Assembly (NCBI GenBank): GCA_019648995.1
Contig: BLXT01004955.1
Coordinates: forward strand, 598,919 to 632,381
Length of the DNA stretch: 33,463 nt
Direction: 5' to 3'
Source of the DNA: Plakobranchus ocellatus
Lineage: Eukaryota > Mollusca > Gastropoda > Plakobranchidae
Positions 1 to 13,100 of the stretch are shown one piece after another. Every line of letters starts with the position of its first letter. Positions within the stretch are counted from its first letter, which is position 1. The translations under genes and the position numbers were made by a program. A model generated the notes under the pieces. It saw only the letters and a list, made by a program, of their open reading frames with translations, was not told the origin of the DNA and made no database searches.

Positions 1-1041
1 AATTTAATTCAACAAATTACATACAAAGTACATCCATTTTAGATTCATCCTTGAAAATTTCAAAGGAAATGAAGCAAAAACAATAATTTTATTGGCCTTT
101 TCCCGAGGCATCCAACTTAGACTCCCCAAAACCCAAAATAATGTAAACAAACCAGGGATCCCTTGTTGGCAGGAAGCTGAACCCTAGAAACAAAATGGCT
201 GCCATATTATTATAAACCTTAAAGGGTTAAAGTAAAAAGTTACATGATTCTGTGGTTTTTGTTAAAATGCTCATTTCAAATCATGATTTTGAAAGATATG
301 TTATTATGAGTTTCTTGCCAATAAGACATAATTAAAGTTATATTTATTTTAAAATTTGAATGTTCTTTGAAAAGCTGACATAATTTATATTAACAAGGGC
401 TCTTGAAACTGATAATTTTAAATTAGCAAAAAAAAAGAAGTTGATTTATTTGACCAAGTTCCTTTTCATGTCCTGTTCATCAGAAGAGATTATTTTAGCG
501 GCTTCTGCTAACAGTTTTGTCAGGAAGGTCCAGCATGTTTTATTTAGAATGTACATGATCTAAGATGTTTCTGCTACTCTATTATTTTCAGCATTAAATC
601 AATATCAAACCTAAAGAATTCTGGGTTTTTTTCTTCATAAAAAAGGCTGTGTATGCAGTGCATGATGTATTCATGCAATAAGGATATTTCTTACGGAAAT
701 GTGGAAAGTTTCACAGCTTGATAATCCTATGTGCAAGGCTTCAGTTTCTAGTATCAGGATAGCCATTTTTTATTAACTACATATCACTTTTAGAAAACAG
801 ATGTTTGCTATTAGGATAGGAACAACTTTGTTCTGACATTAAAGCCTCAAAATAATTATATTGTCCTGACATAATAAGATGTTTGCAGTTTGGAGATGAT
901 TATAATCCAGCAGATATCTTACACTTGAGAGGTTTATGATATGACAGATTTTATAAACAATATGGAATATAGAATAAAAAATCGTAAATACCATAATGAA
1001 AACTTTTATATTGTAGCTCTTCTCTGTTTGTGGTTTTACAG
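1..1041 (+). other. CFAP65: Intron (3' part) upstream of the first visible CFAP65 exon
   Basis: AT-rich sequence with stops in all frames. It ends in the acceptor TTTTACAG at 1034-1041. I see no exon, promoter or repeat in it. Because the first visible exon starts in mid-domain, the upstream exons of the gene must lie before the window. Confidence 0.75.
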
Positions 1042-1191
1042 TTTGAGATCGACTGTGACGAGTCCGTCTTTAAGTTTCCATCCACTAGTGGCATTCTCAA
1101 GCCAAACTCTACCCAGACACTGATTCTCAAGTTTTACCCTCAACACCCCATCAACTATTACAGGAGGGTCACATGCCTTGTGCACAATCAG
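1042..1191 (+). CDS. CFAP65: CFAP65 exon 1 of window: ASH-type module
   Basis: Window residues 1-50, phase 0 at both ends, starting FEIDCDESVFKFPSTSG and ending TCLVHNQ. The pattern 'F.F.P..G.L.P...Q.L.L.F.P' is typical of an ASH/MSP-like beta-sandwich. Acceptor TTACAG, donor GTAACA. The next intron (1192-1778) is AT-rich, and I see nothing in it. Confidence 0.92.
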
Positions 1192-3543
1192 GTAACAATT
1201 GAGAACCACTGCTGAAATCATTTTATATTCAAGTTGATGAGGTAAAAAAAAATATGTGGAAAAAAAGTGAAATTAAAATAATTTGATTCCTTTTATAAAT
1301 CTTGAATATCTGAAAGAGATCGCCATTTTCATTGCTTGCATAGATATTGGCATTTGATATCAGCATTAAAAACGAAAAGAAACTTTTCATTAAACTTATT
1401 TAAACCATATTCGTCCATACCTTTCTTTTAAGGTTATCTCATCTAACAAAGGTATATTAATATCACAATGCTAGGACTATATTTGTGTTTTTAAACAAAG
1501 CAGGTCTTTGGGTCTAGCCAATCTGAAGGCCTGTTACGAAAGTAAAACAGAAGTGTGAAATATGCACATAAACTACATGTATGAACAAGAGAGTTTTATA
1601 ATCCAGCAGACATCTTTTTAGTTTAAAAATGTATTGAAAATACATTTAGTGTTAAAGACATGCATCATCAGGAAACTTTTTGAACCCAAATCTGGCTTTT
1701 TTAAATCTTTATTTATTTTGAATGTTATTTATTTCTGTGCCCCCTTCTCTACCCTTGTCCTCCTTTTTTTTCTTGCAGCCACCCTTGTATCTAGATCTTC
1801 TGGGCACGTGTCACTCAGAGACTGTGAAACCAGCAGTTTTACGCAGTGAGCATATTGAACGCTATCTCACTCATGTGGAACGAGGATTGTCAACCATTGC
1901 ACCAGAGGTAGCTGTACAATAATGTTCAAAAAGCTTGAAATATTTGTTTAGACGGAGCAGCAAAAATCTACATAGCCTGTACCAACTTTTAGCTTTAGTT
2001 ATCATAGAATTAGTATAATGTAGTAACATTGAAAAATTGTTGGTTTATCTTCTAAATTTATTCTTGTCTTTATAATTCAACATTCTGAAGTTATGTGCTA
2101 TTGCTTTCCTCACTGCCTTTACTTTCACTGGGTCTAAAGAGATCTAGCTACCCACTTGATACTGGGTGGGCCCAGGGAGCAATGAAAATTATCTTGACTT
2201 GGACTGAGATTTGACCTGCAATCTCTCATGTGGAAGCCAACTGCCCTACTGATGAGCCACTACTCATCCCTTTTTTAAGCATAATGTTGATTTAATTAGT
2301 GTGTAAAATATTTTTAGAGTTAAATCTGAAAAACTTGCTCTTTTTAAAAGAAATCTTCAATGATTTGACTTTGAGATAGCTCCCAATAGAACAGATGTCA
2401 AAAAACAACTTTTGTGAAAAAGTTAATTTTGTTTCTTTTTGAGAACGATTTATAGTCAGAATCTCAGGGGAGGCACCCCTAACTCTTAATGTAATTTTTA
2501 TCTCTCTAAAAAGATGACAAAAATGCAAGGCCATGATTTTATTTATTTCCTTTTCAATATTTAAATTACTACTGCTGGACTAGATACAACATATCATTTT
2601 TTTTTCAAGTTTTAATTATTTCATAATAAGTGCTTGAAGTTTTTAAGTAGGCCTAATCTTTTTATTCAAAATGTCAACTGTGTGTGCTTTTATTGCTGAT
2701 GAATTCACTTGTGCATTGCATTCAATTTGTGATTTACCAATTCTTAAAAATTGGTCCAGTATATTTCATCCATAATGTAGGTTAGATCAATAAATCAAAG
2801 TCTCTACAAAAAGTAGAAATCAAATGATCTCATTTCCAAATAGGTCTCATCCTGAATGAAGAAATAATTTAATCTCTTGTTGATAAAGAACATAATTTTC
2901 TATAGCGCTGTGGTTAGAGCGTTTATGGGTAAGGCAAAGCTCTCAGCTCTCTTAATGGAGCCAGGTTTTTTCTTGTAAGTTTCAGTCTCTTCAATAAATA
3001 AGTTGTGCTTTTGAACATTTAAAGTGTGTAGAGTAAAATAACCTAGGAATGAAAGGTAGCCAAAACTTGTTGGTCCAAGCTTTTTTTTTTGTGATTATAT
3101 ATATATAACATTCTTGTGCCTTGTGTTCCAGCAACTGAATGAGCTTCTGAAATCTGGCAGATTGGATGTTGATGAGAACGGATGTCTAGATGCTAACAAT
3201 GCAGAGGATAAGGTGCGGATTTGGGTTTGAAAGTTGAAATTGGTGAAAGATTGACACTTTTAAAATATGAAGCATTCAATGCAATATTGATTTTCTCCTT
3301 TATAAGCAAGGGAATGGCACTTTTTTTTTTTTCATTTTGGATCATTTAATTAAAAAAAAAAGAGAGAGAGCGAGAGAGAGAAAAGAAGAAAAGGGAAATA
3401 CATACTTATAGGTGGGCACTTAGATCAGTGGAAGCCTACAGACATACAGGGCCATGGACCAAAAGAAAAAAAAAGAAATACAAAATATGGCAGTATGTAT
3501 ATTTTTTTTTCCTTTTAATCCTGTGCTTATTGCTATGTCTTTT

Positions 3544-3589
<46 letters not shown>

Positions 3590-6500
3590 TATATTACAAT
3601 ATAATATTATAATATTGTAATATGTATGTTTCCATCTTATGTATCTCCTGCTTCTTCCAGGCTGCTCTGGTTCCCAATCCCTCAGCCAAGCAGATCCCAG
3701 CCATTGAGGAATATTTCAATGATGGTCATCACTCAGATACTGTGGTGAGAAGATTTCGGTTTCGATACAAGAGCATTGATTTTGTCTTATACAGTATTAC
3801 AGCTCAGGACTAGCCCAATGTAAATTAAATTATTTCTCATTTCTTTTCAAATACTTCTTTTAAATTATGTCCTCTTCCCCTCCTGCTTGGGAATCTCAGT
3901 TTCCCATTGGCTTCCTCATCCACCACTCTCTCTGAATCAAAGTCATGTGCAGGCCACTGGTGGGGGAGTTGGTGACACAGTGGCTAGTGAACGGGCCCTG
4001 AAATATACAAAAACTGTTCTGCAGCCTGAGATAGAGACCATCACTGGCTCATTGATTTGATAGGCGTCTTAAAGCCTGAGGTCTCCTTGTGGTGGAAGAA
4101 GTATATCATGCACACACTATCAAACAAACACAGCATAGGCTGTTTTAGTAGGAAATTTGAAAGTCTGTGGAAAAATGTCTTTTTCTTGAATGTATATTTT
4201 TTTAATGCATATGAATTCTTCACAAGATTTCTGAGATTAGACTGTTTTGAAATTAAATTCAATAAGAAGAATTCTATCTTTGTTTTTGCCTTCATGCTCT
4301 GTCCCAACAGGGCTTAGGAAAAAGGAAACTTGAGCAAAAATACAGAAAAAAAAGTATAACAAACATGTCGTCTGTGAACAGCTCAAATAATTAAATTAAA
4401 AAATGCAAAATTGAAAGATTCAATCAATGCTAAAAGAAGTTTTGTGAATTTTTTTTAGTTATGCCAAAAGATTGAAGTGAAAAGCTATCATTGTAACTCT
4501 CACACAAAAAAAAAATCTTTAAGCAAACTTAAATACATGATCAACCTGTTCTAAGCCTCTAACATTATTTCTTTTTATGAAATGAGCATTTACCAGATAT
4601 ACCCATCTATGCAAAAGAAATTGTCAGCACCTGTCCTAGAGCGATATAATAGAAAAATTGATGAGAGCCAGTGGAGATATGTTGAGAAATTATTTTTGCT
4701 GATTTCTTAGGGATAAAGACTTGTATTCTTGTTAAACAGCACCATTTAAAAATCTTTTACTCTATTGTCTGTTAGCCAAATGACTTGATTATTTGGACTG
4801 TAACATATGTACAATAAAAAAAGTATTGTTTCAATGATTGTGTGTTTAAAGATGAGAGGAATGAGGAGAGTCTTTTTTTTAACTCTGATACTTGGCTAAA
4901 TTGCTATAGATTTTGCATATTATTTGTTGTCGGAATTTCATAATTTTCTGTAATTGTTCACCTTTTATGTCTTTATTTTGGCATTCATCAGAACATTATT
5001 CCTCATGTGAGTTTGGATAACTGTGTAGTGGACTTTGGCAACTGTCAGCGACTGGACATGCCAGAGGAAAGGGTCAGTGTCCACCTTGAGCCTCAATGTT
5101 GAATTATTCTTATTGTAAATCAATATGTATAGCGCATGCTGCATGAGTCAAAGAAATTTACTGTTAGGTTAAAATATTAGTGATATAAAAATATGACTAT
5201 CAAAACATCTTTTTAAAAAAATATTTTTATTTGAAATGCTTTATTCTCAAGCTTAATAGATATAAGAACCTGCAAAAATTATTTTCATTTTTTTAAAAAT
5301 AAATTATAAATTGTTTTTGAATTTGTAAAACGAAAGTTTATTCTCGTTTTTTTTTAACTAATGTATTGAAGATTGGTTTGTTTCACACAGACTGTGAATG
5401 TCACGAACCATACCCGTGGGAAAGTGACTGTACAGTGGAATGGAGGTTAGTGAGTTTTAGTTGATAAGAAAACTTAGAATCATTATTATTGGTTTTCTTA
5501 GAGAATGATTAAAGACATATGATATATATGAAATATACCTTTGCAGCATGCTGTCTTACACAAATGCATTATGATCTCACATTTTTTTAAAATAAAACAA
5601 ACACAAACTTGTAAGGAAAAATGATAAGTAATGAAAATCTAAAGCTTGCACTGCAGTAAGATAGAGATACAAAGCTCAAAATGTAAAGATTGTTAAGAAT
5701 TGTAGATTCAAACTCATGCAAAAAAAAAAATAATAATAATAACTTGAGTTTTTTTCAAGGATGTTGTCCATTAACAAAACTCAATATTGTATTTGTTTAA
5801 ATATTAATAAAAAAAATAAATCCTTTGATGCATAGTAGGTATAAGTTTCATATAACTATTTTTTTTTTCAAGGAAATTACTTGAAGCCATTAACCAAACT
5901 CAATATGTTTTTTTGTTTGAGTAATCCGCAAAAACTATGACTCATAGAAAGTACATTTTCACATTATAGATTTGTGACATACCCATACTTATTAACTACA
6001 TTAACATTACCATATTTTTCATAGAGCCCATGTGCAATGGTTCATATAAAAACAAATTCAAGAACAATCATTTCAAACCAAAGTTAGCTGCTTTAATGTA
6101 AAGAAAAAAAGTAATTTTCTTATAAATACAAACTGTCGAGAAATACTATTTTCATAAGACCAATGTAAAAAGATTGGGGTCTTCATACTCTTGTTTCTTT
6201 ACCAGATGCCAGTCATGTTTTTAGTGTCAGTCCCACCACACTGGATATCCCTCCACTCAAGGCCTGTTCTTTCAGAGTCACTTTCAAAGCTGTAAGTATT
6301 TTTTAATAGTCCTGAATATCATCTCAGCTACTTGACTGTGTGCCAATGAAATTCTTACATGATAACTTGCTTCTTTTGTGTCTGCTTATGCCACTATTAC
6401 TTCGCCAGTTTGGCCATTATCTAGCTGTAAGTTGGTAATTGGCTTAAAACTACAACAATAAGGATCCCTGAAAATTCCTAGGGCAAGTATGCTAACTACT

Positions 6501-7113
6501 GTTCCACCCATATTCCTTTTTGTGATAGAGATAGACATTGTTGTTTTTATTGTCATTTACCTCTATATCTTATTGCTTTAAAACAGCTGTTGATCTGTAA
6601 AGAATTATTATCATCTTTTGCATTTGGACTCTTTTGTTTCCCTCCCAAAAATATTAATCTTTATTCTGTAAAGTTGTTGTCACTCTGCTTCTCTACTGCT
6701 GAATCAGTGGTTTTTGGGGCTGATCCAGTGGTGAATAAAAAATAATTGAATTTTTTTTACATACTGTAAAAATATACATTTCTGTACTCAGAAGGAGCAA
6801 AATAATTGAAAACACTTTCCTTTAAAATTTTGTAGTGGATACTTGACTCATTAGAACAGGTTACAAAAACGTGTTCTTTTTTTTATAAGCATGTTTTGTT
6901 CCTGTTGTTCTAGACGGCCCCTAACAAGCTGTACGGAAATGAACTGGAGTGTCATGTGTCTTACAAGAGCCTTAGGGATTACAGGCTGGTGGAGGACAGG
7001 ACACAGTGTCCACCCTGGTGTCTTACCCTCAAGTGTTTGGGTGAGGAATAAATTGAATACAGAGAGGAGGAGAGAGACAGGGACATGAGAATGAAAAAGA
7101 GAGCTAAAGATAA

Positions 7114-7190
<77 letters not shown>

Positions 7191-10100
7191 GAGAGAGGTT
7201 TTTATTTTTTTCATTTTCTTAGAAAAACAAAAACTTTATTCACAAGCAGAGTTATGAGTTTTGAATTTCAGGTTTTCTTGCATTTGTTTTCTTCCTTCCT
7301 CCCCAGGTCACACTTTCATGCCAGGCAATGAGACTTTTCTCCCACGCCAGGCTGTGCTGCCCCAAGTTATTGTTTTTCCTGCAATCAATACCGGAGAAAG
7401 TGCGTACCGCACCGTTGTCATGGGCAACCTGGGAGACACACCCATCACCTACGACCTTACAAGCAGCCTTATTCCTCCATCTGGCCAGTCAGTGTGTGGG
7501 AGATCTCGCTGCGGCACGGCTGTGACCAATGAACAGGCTGCAGATCAAAAGTAAGTTGTTAAAATTTTTACCCAAAATAAGCAGCAGACTCTAGATTGTA
7601 GACCCAAAACATAAAGCAGAGAGAATAGATGAGAGGAAAAAATATACCATTCTTTACCATTTAGATTATTTTCCATACCCTTCACTTGTGTTTTCAAATT
7701 TGTTGTTACAATTTTGTATATGTGAGGTAGAGAAGAGTCCAATAAACAATATGTCACATTTTAAACACGATGAACCATTGCTACAGCCTTAAATCGAGTA
7801 TGTGGGTTTGTAATGGTCATAATGGGATACAGCTATGTTGTTTTTGTACCAAGATACTGTGTTTGAAATTGTTTCTCAAAGTATATATAAAAGAAGAGTT
7901 GTTTTTATTATGCCGCATTGGACTCATTGGCAGTGGACTGAACTCAAGGCATATTCTTTTACAGCTTATATTTTGATTCTCATGAATTAGACATATTCTT
8001 TTGTAGCTTATACTTCAATTCTTATAAATTTTCATTGTTTGTCAACAAATAATTTGTTTTCATAATAAATAAATTTGAACAAAGAGAGATCAAAATTTAT
8101 TCATGTTCATAAATGTGTGATGACCTTACAAATGAGTGTCGTACAGCAAGAATGTGTGTAGGTAATACGGTTGCGGTTGTTAGAATCAATTTTACACATC
8201 CAAATTTTTTATATCCGTTTCGAGAGTCTTGCACACTGCTTAGAATTAGGGATGTCTCTTGGTTGGAGGCTGAGTTAGGTGTGTTATTGTGACTGGCTCA
8301 CAAACTGGGGTCACGACCCTAAAATGCACGTAAAGGAGACCTGGCTCACGTGTTGCATTTTTTAAAATGATAATCAGTCATGATTTTTGCGACTTTGTGA
8401 TGTTAAATGCACAAAACTCCACAGCACTAAAGAAATACTCTCTTACTTTAGACATAGGAAAATTAGAACTCAGTAAATATGATACATCTAAAGTAGGATG
8501 ATCTAAAAGCCAGCTCAATTTAAATTTTGAAATAGTGGAGTAACTGAATTCAATTAGTAGTCACATCCATGCTTTATGATAAATCACTTTCCACTTTGTG
8601 ATAATAACTCATTATTATGTTGATTTAATCACTTTCAAAAGCTTGATCCCACAGCAGCCGAAATAAACCTCATGTAAGGCAAACCACTCAACCCACTGTT
8701 CCATCTAGATTGTTTTAAAGACTTTGGCTTGGGGTTTTATATAATCGTAAATGTTAGCCTCTAACTAAGTGTAAGTTGATTTTACTTCACGTAAATCATT
8801 ATAAAACAAGATACATCGGTATAATATGGTTCATGAGTAAATCAGAGATTGCAAACTAATTACATAATTTTTTCTGATGTTTCCTTCCCGTCAGTTAATT
8901 ATATAGTAAACAAAAAATAAATTAAGAAATTAATTCTGGATTCTTTTTGTTCCCAAGTCTTACTGTATGAAAAGGAACAATAACTATGGCGCTCTATCTT
9001 TTCAATAATTTTGTAACAGTAAATGAGAAAAGCTGACAAAATAAAAATCTAGCTAAAAGTATCACATGAGATAAAACATTTATCATGAACAAATTTTCAG
9101 CAAAATTCTCATTTTATGGCAACACTATACAAATTTCTTACAAATTTCAGAAGTTTGGTTTATAAGGTAACATACTAGGTTAAAATTTGGCTTATTTAGC
9201 TATTCTATTAAGCAAAGAAAAAAAATTGTAAAAAGACTCAAAATATTATTTACTTATTTTTCCTCCATTACTTGGTGCTAATTTAACATGGCTTTCTTTT
9301 TACACAATGGATAATCTTTTGTGGAGAGAGTTATGTTTAGTTAGATGTTTGACATTTTCATAATTTTCTTCATTTAAAAAAAAAATGATTCATATTATTT
9401 TCATTTTGAATTCAAACAAAGACCAGTCCATGGAAAATCGACAGTTGGCAATACATAAACAGTTAAAAAACAATAAAGTGCTTAACAAGAAATCAAATTT
9501 CATTTGCAGAGTTTTTGCTGTGAAGCCAAGTAAAGGCATCCTCAAGACTGGCTACCAGGTGTTCACGGTGCGGATGACTCCTAAATCAGTGAACACCTTC
9601 TCGCATGATCTCACACTAAGGCTAAATGACAATGAGAAATATGACCAGGTAAAGTACACAGTGGAAGTCTTGTTTTAGTGTGATTCTAACAATTAACCTT
9701 CTGATAACACTCCATCAAGGTGAAGATCGTTTTAACGCAGCTTCATGATATGACATGTTACTTGGATAGAAGGGTTTGATTTTCCAGGCCACTGAGAGTA
9801 AGTCAAAGACTGAATACCTTCCTTTAACAAGCATAATATTTTCTTATTTGTACACTTTTGGCTGACTCTATGTTCTAGTTTACAAATGTAAAACGATGCA
9901 TTTTTTTAGTAAGACAGCTACTTTGAAGATGATGGAAAGAGGAAGTCCATGTAAAATTTCTTCTGATAAAGGTTTCAACACCAGGTCTAGTGTACTTGGA
10001 TTCAAACCTGGGATACTCTGAGCTCCTGCCAGACAGCATAACCACTTTACAATTCTGTTATTATGTAAAATAATTATTAATTATGCACATTCTTTGAAAA

Positions 10101-13100
10101 TATCCTAAAATTCTATTCCTGGCTTCACAAAGACAGATCTAAGATTATTAATAACAAATTCTATCCTGCAATCCACTGACTGGGCCTCTGCTACCCCCAT
10201 TTCTGCCCCCTTTTTCTCATCTTCTATCAGAATATCCATTTATGTGGATCAGCAGAGTCGGCAGATGTCCTGCTCGATGGAGAAGGTGCCATGTATTTTA
10301 AACCTACATGTGTAGGAAAATCCTCCACTAGAACTTATGGCTTCAAGAACGTTTCGCGTATTCCGCTCAGGTAAGCATTGCCTTTTTTTGTCTCATTTTG
10401 GTTACTACACCTGATCATCATCATCACAATGTAGTCCTTATAATATTCTATAAAGATTGTTTGCATCATCATCCTCAGCAGCAGAGCACTATCATCAACA
10501 TTATTTTCAGCATTGTTGTCATGATGATTATGATCTAACTTAAATCACCATCAGCCTTTTCATCAACATAGGGCAATGGTCACACTACAGCCAGCAAATC
10601 TACTCTAAAACCATCAGGAATTTTTCTGTTATTGATCAAGTTCTGGCCTTACTGTGCCTAAATACCTGAGATTGCCTTGTGAAGGATAAACCATATGCAC
10701 AAACAAACCAGAAAACAAAAAAAAAAAAAACTTCATCACTAGTTCATTATCTTTCTGTTTCCTTCCTCTCCTCCTCAACTTTCCATTTTGAGTGAACTCC
10801 CCTCCTTCAACCACACCACCTTGCTTATTCCTCCAGATTTCAATGGAAGTTGAATGCCGAAGACAGGAAGTTTTTGTGTGTAGAGCCAGACAATGGTGTA
10901 ATCCAGCCAAATCAAAGCTTGGTGAGTTTTGTCCTCATCGCTCCTTCTACTGCTTTTCCCTTTTGGCAAAAAGCGTTCCTTTGTTAAGTAGGCCCCTCAA
11001 ATCTCTAACAGTTTCAAATATTATCTAATATCTCCTGCCTCAATGGGTTTTTTTTTTAAATCAAAGAACTTGTGTAATTAATAAGAGATATAACATTACT
11101 AGTCCCTAAAAAAAACTTTGACAGTCTTTGGAAAAGAGCAACTGGGTTTAACTGTGCATTTCTTAGAATAGCCCCTGCAATATTGCGCCTTATAAAACTT
11201 CTCACAACTTAAGGCATTTATCATGTATAGTTTTGCACAGAATCTATATATCAGTTTTCTATTTTCATTAGTGTAAAGCTCACAAAGGGCTCTTTCAGAC
11301 TACATCAATGGTTCATATTTGACTTGTAATTGTAAAGCTCACAGAAAACTATATCAGGCTACAGGAATTGTTCAGAATGTGACTTGCATGTGTGAAGCTC
11401 ACAGAAAAGTATATCAGGCTACAGGGATCCTTCAGAATGTTACTTGCATGTGTGAAGCTCACAGAAAAGTATATCAGACTACAGGAATCGTTCAGAATGT
11501 GACTTGTAAATTATTTGTTTTGATCCTAAGACAGGTGATTATGTACTATTGATATTGATAAGATCCAAAACAAAATCAGTGAAAGTCAAACGGTCTAAAC
11601 CAACTTTTTAAAACTTTGAATTTGTTTCCTCCTTGTTTTCAACCCACACTCATAGGTTCAGAGCTGGACGTTCACACCGCGGGAACAGAAAAAATATGTC
11701 TTAAAGCCTAACTTACTTGCTTGGGGTCAAGGCCTAAGCGCAACTTCCTCTGGTGGCAAAAAGCGACAGTTCTCCTTGCGCATTGTGGGCGAGGGCTCAC
11801 TAGGACAGATGCAGGTTTGTTTTTTGTTTGTTTGCTCAAATAGCTTGCACACATTATTAACATGGCTTCAGGTTTCTATCCTTGTGAAATTGTGCTCTTG
11901 AGTGGACTCAAAGTTTCGTGTAGCTGTTAGGGTAGGTATGCTCTTCGCTGCACCATTCATACCTCATGTCAGAAGATACATTATTTCGAAGATTTTTTTT
12001 TCAATGTCGCAGGGAAAGATTGAATTGGTTAACGTAAGTTGTAAAAGGGTATGATATTTAAATACTTTTTTGAACTTCAAATAGCCCAAAATTTAATGTA
12101 AACGTTAGAACATAGGATAATGTAAGAACTTCGTATATTACATCCTAAATTTTTTTAAAGGCTTTTTTATTCATTCCAAATAATTGCATTGAAATATTGA
12201 TTAATTTTTATCCTTAATCTAAATCTTCATGATCTTTGTTCTTGTCACCATTTCCACTGAAAACAGTATCAAAAAGAAAGAAAGGCTTGTAAGAAAACCT
12301 TATATCTAATGACATTTTCTGTTTAGATACTTGAAAAAGAAGTGTGTTTTATTTCATATCAATTTTACAGATTGAATAACAGGAGGGGATAAAACTTGAA
12401 TAACAAGTGAATTTTTGCTTTAAATAAAAATCGTGGAAATAATTATTATTTACTATCAAGTCTCCTCTAATATTGAATGTGCCAATCCAAACAAAAGTTA
12501 CTGTCCTGAGTGCTAAATCTTGAATTTATTGACATCCATTTTATCCCACAGCTTCTACACGGTATAAAGTTCTCAGGGGTTTTGAATGATTGATGTAAAA
12601 AGGCTTATTAAGCAAAATCAAACTTCCTTTTTTCCTGTGTAAACTTTAGACTGACAAGACGTTCCTGGAGTTTGGTGATGTTGTTGTTGGCAGCTCTGCC
12701 TCCCGCCGGGTGAACATCTACAATAACAGCAACTGCAACTTGCACTACCGTCTGGTCATTGAAGGCCTGGAGGATGGCTTGGACAATGAAGCCAGAGCAG
12801 ACGGAAGGCCTGGTCAGTGCAATTATACAAGCAAAGGGAATAGAAAAAAAAGAGACAAATGGATGGCAAACGTTTTAAACTTCTAAAGTTCCTATTCACA
12901 AAACAAACACTTCAGAACTTTGATATGCCTGCCATTGATATTAATTTGATTCTAGTAAAATGTTTAGTCGCTTGGGCTGTTGTACTTGAACATAAGGATG
13001 GAAGATTTTATGTGGGAGGAGCAATATGGTTGTGGAGTGTTATAATTTAGCAATAATTGGAGACTTAGTCACTGCTGTGCGACCCTCAGAATAAATCCAC

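Noticed and set aside
4041..4317. Overlapping open frames on both strands (about 87 codons each)
   Set aside because: Both are Phe/Lys/Asn-rich, with no splice or start context and no recognisable similarity. Chance in AT-rich intron.
8220..8360. GC-richer patch with GGGGTCACGACCC palindrome and repeated GGCTCAC
   Set aside because: It is suggestive of an old transposon piece, but no inverted termini or target duplication could be found.
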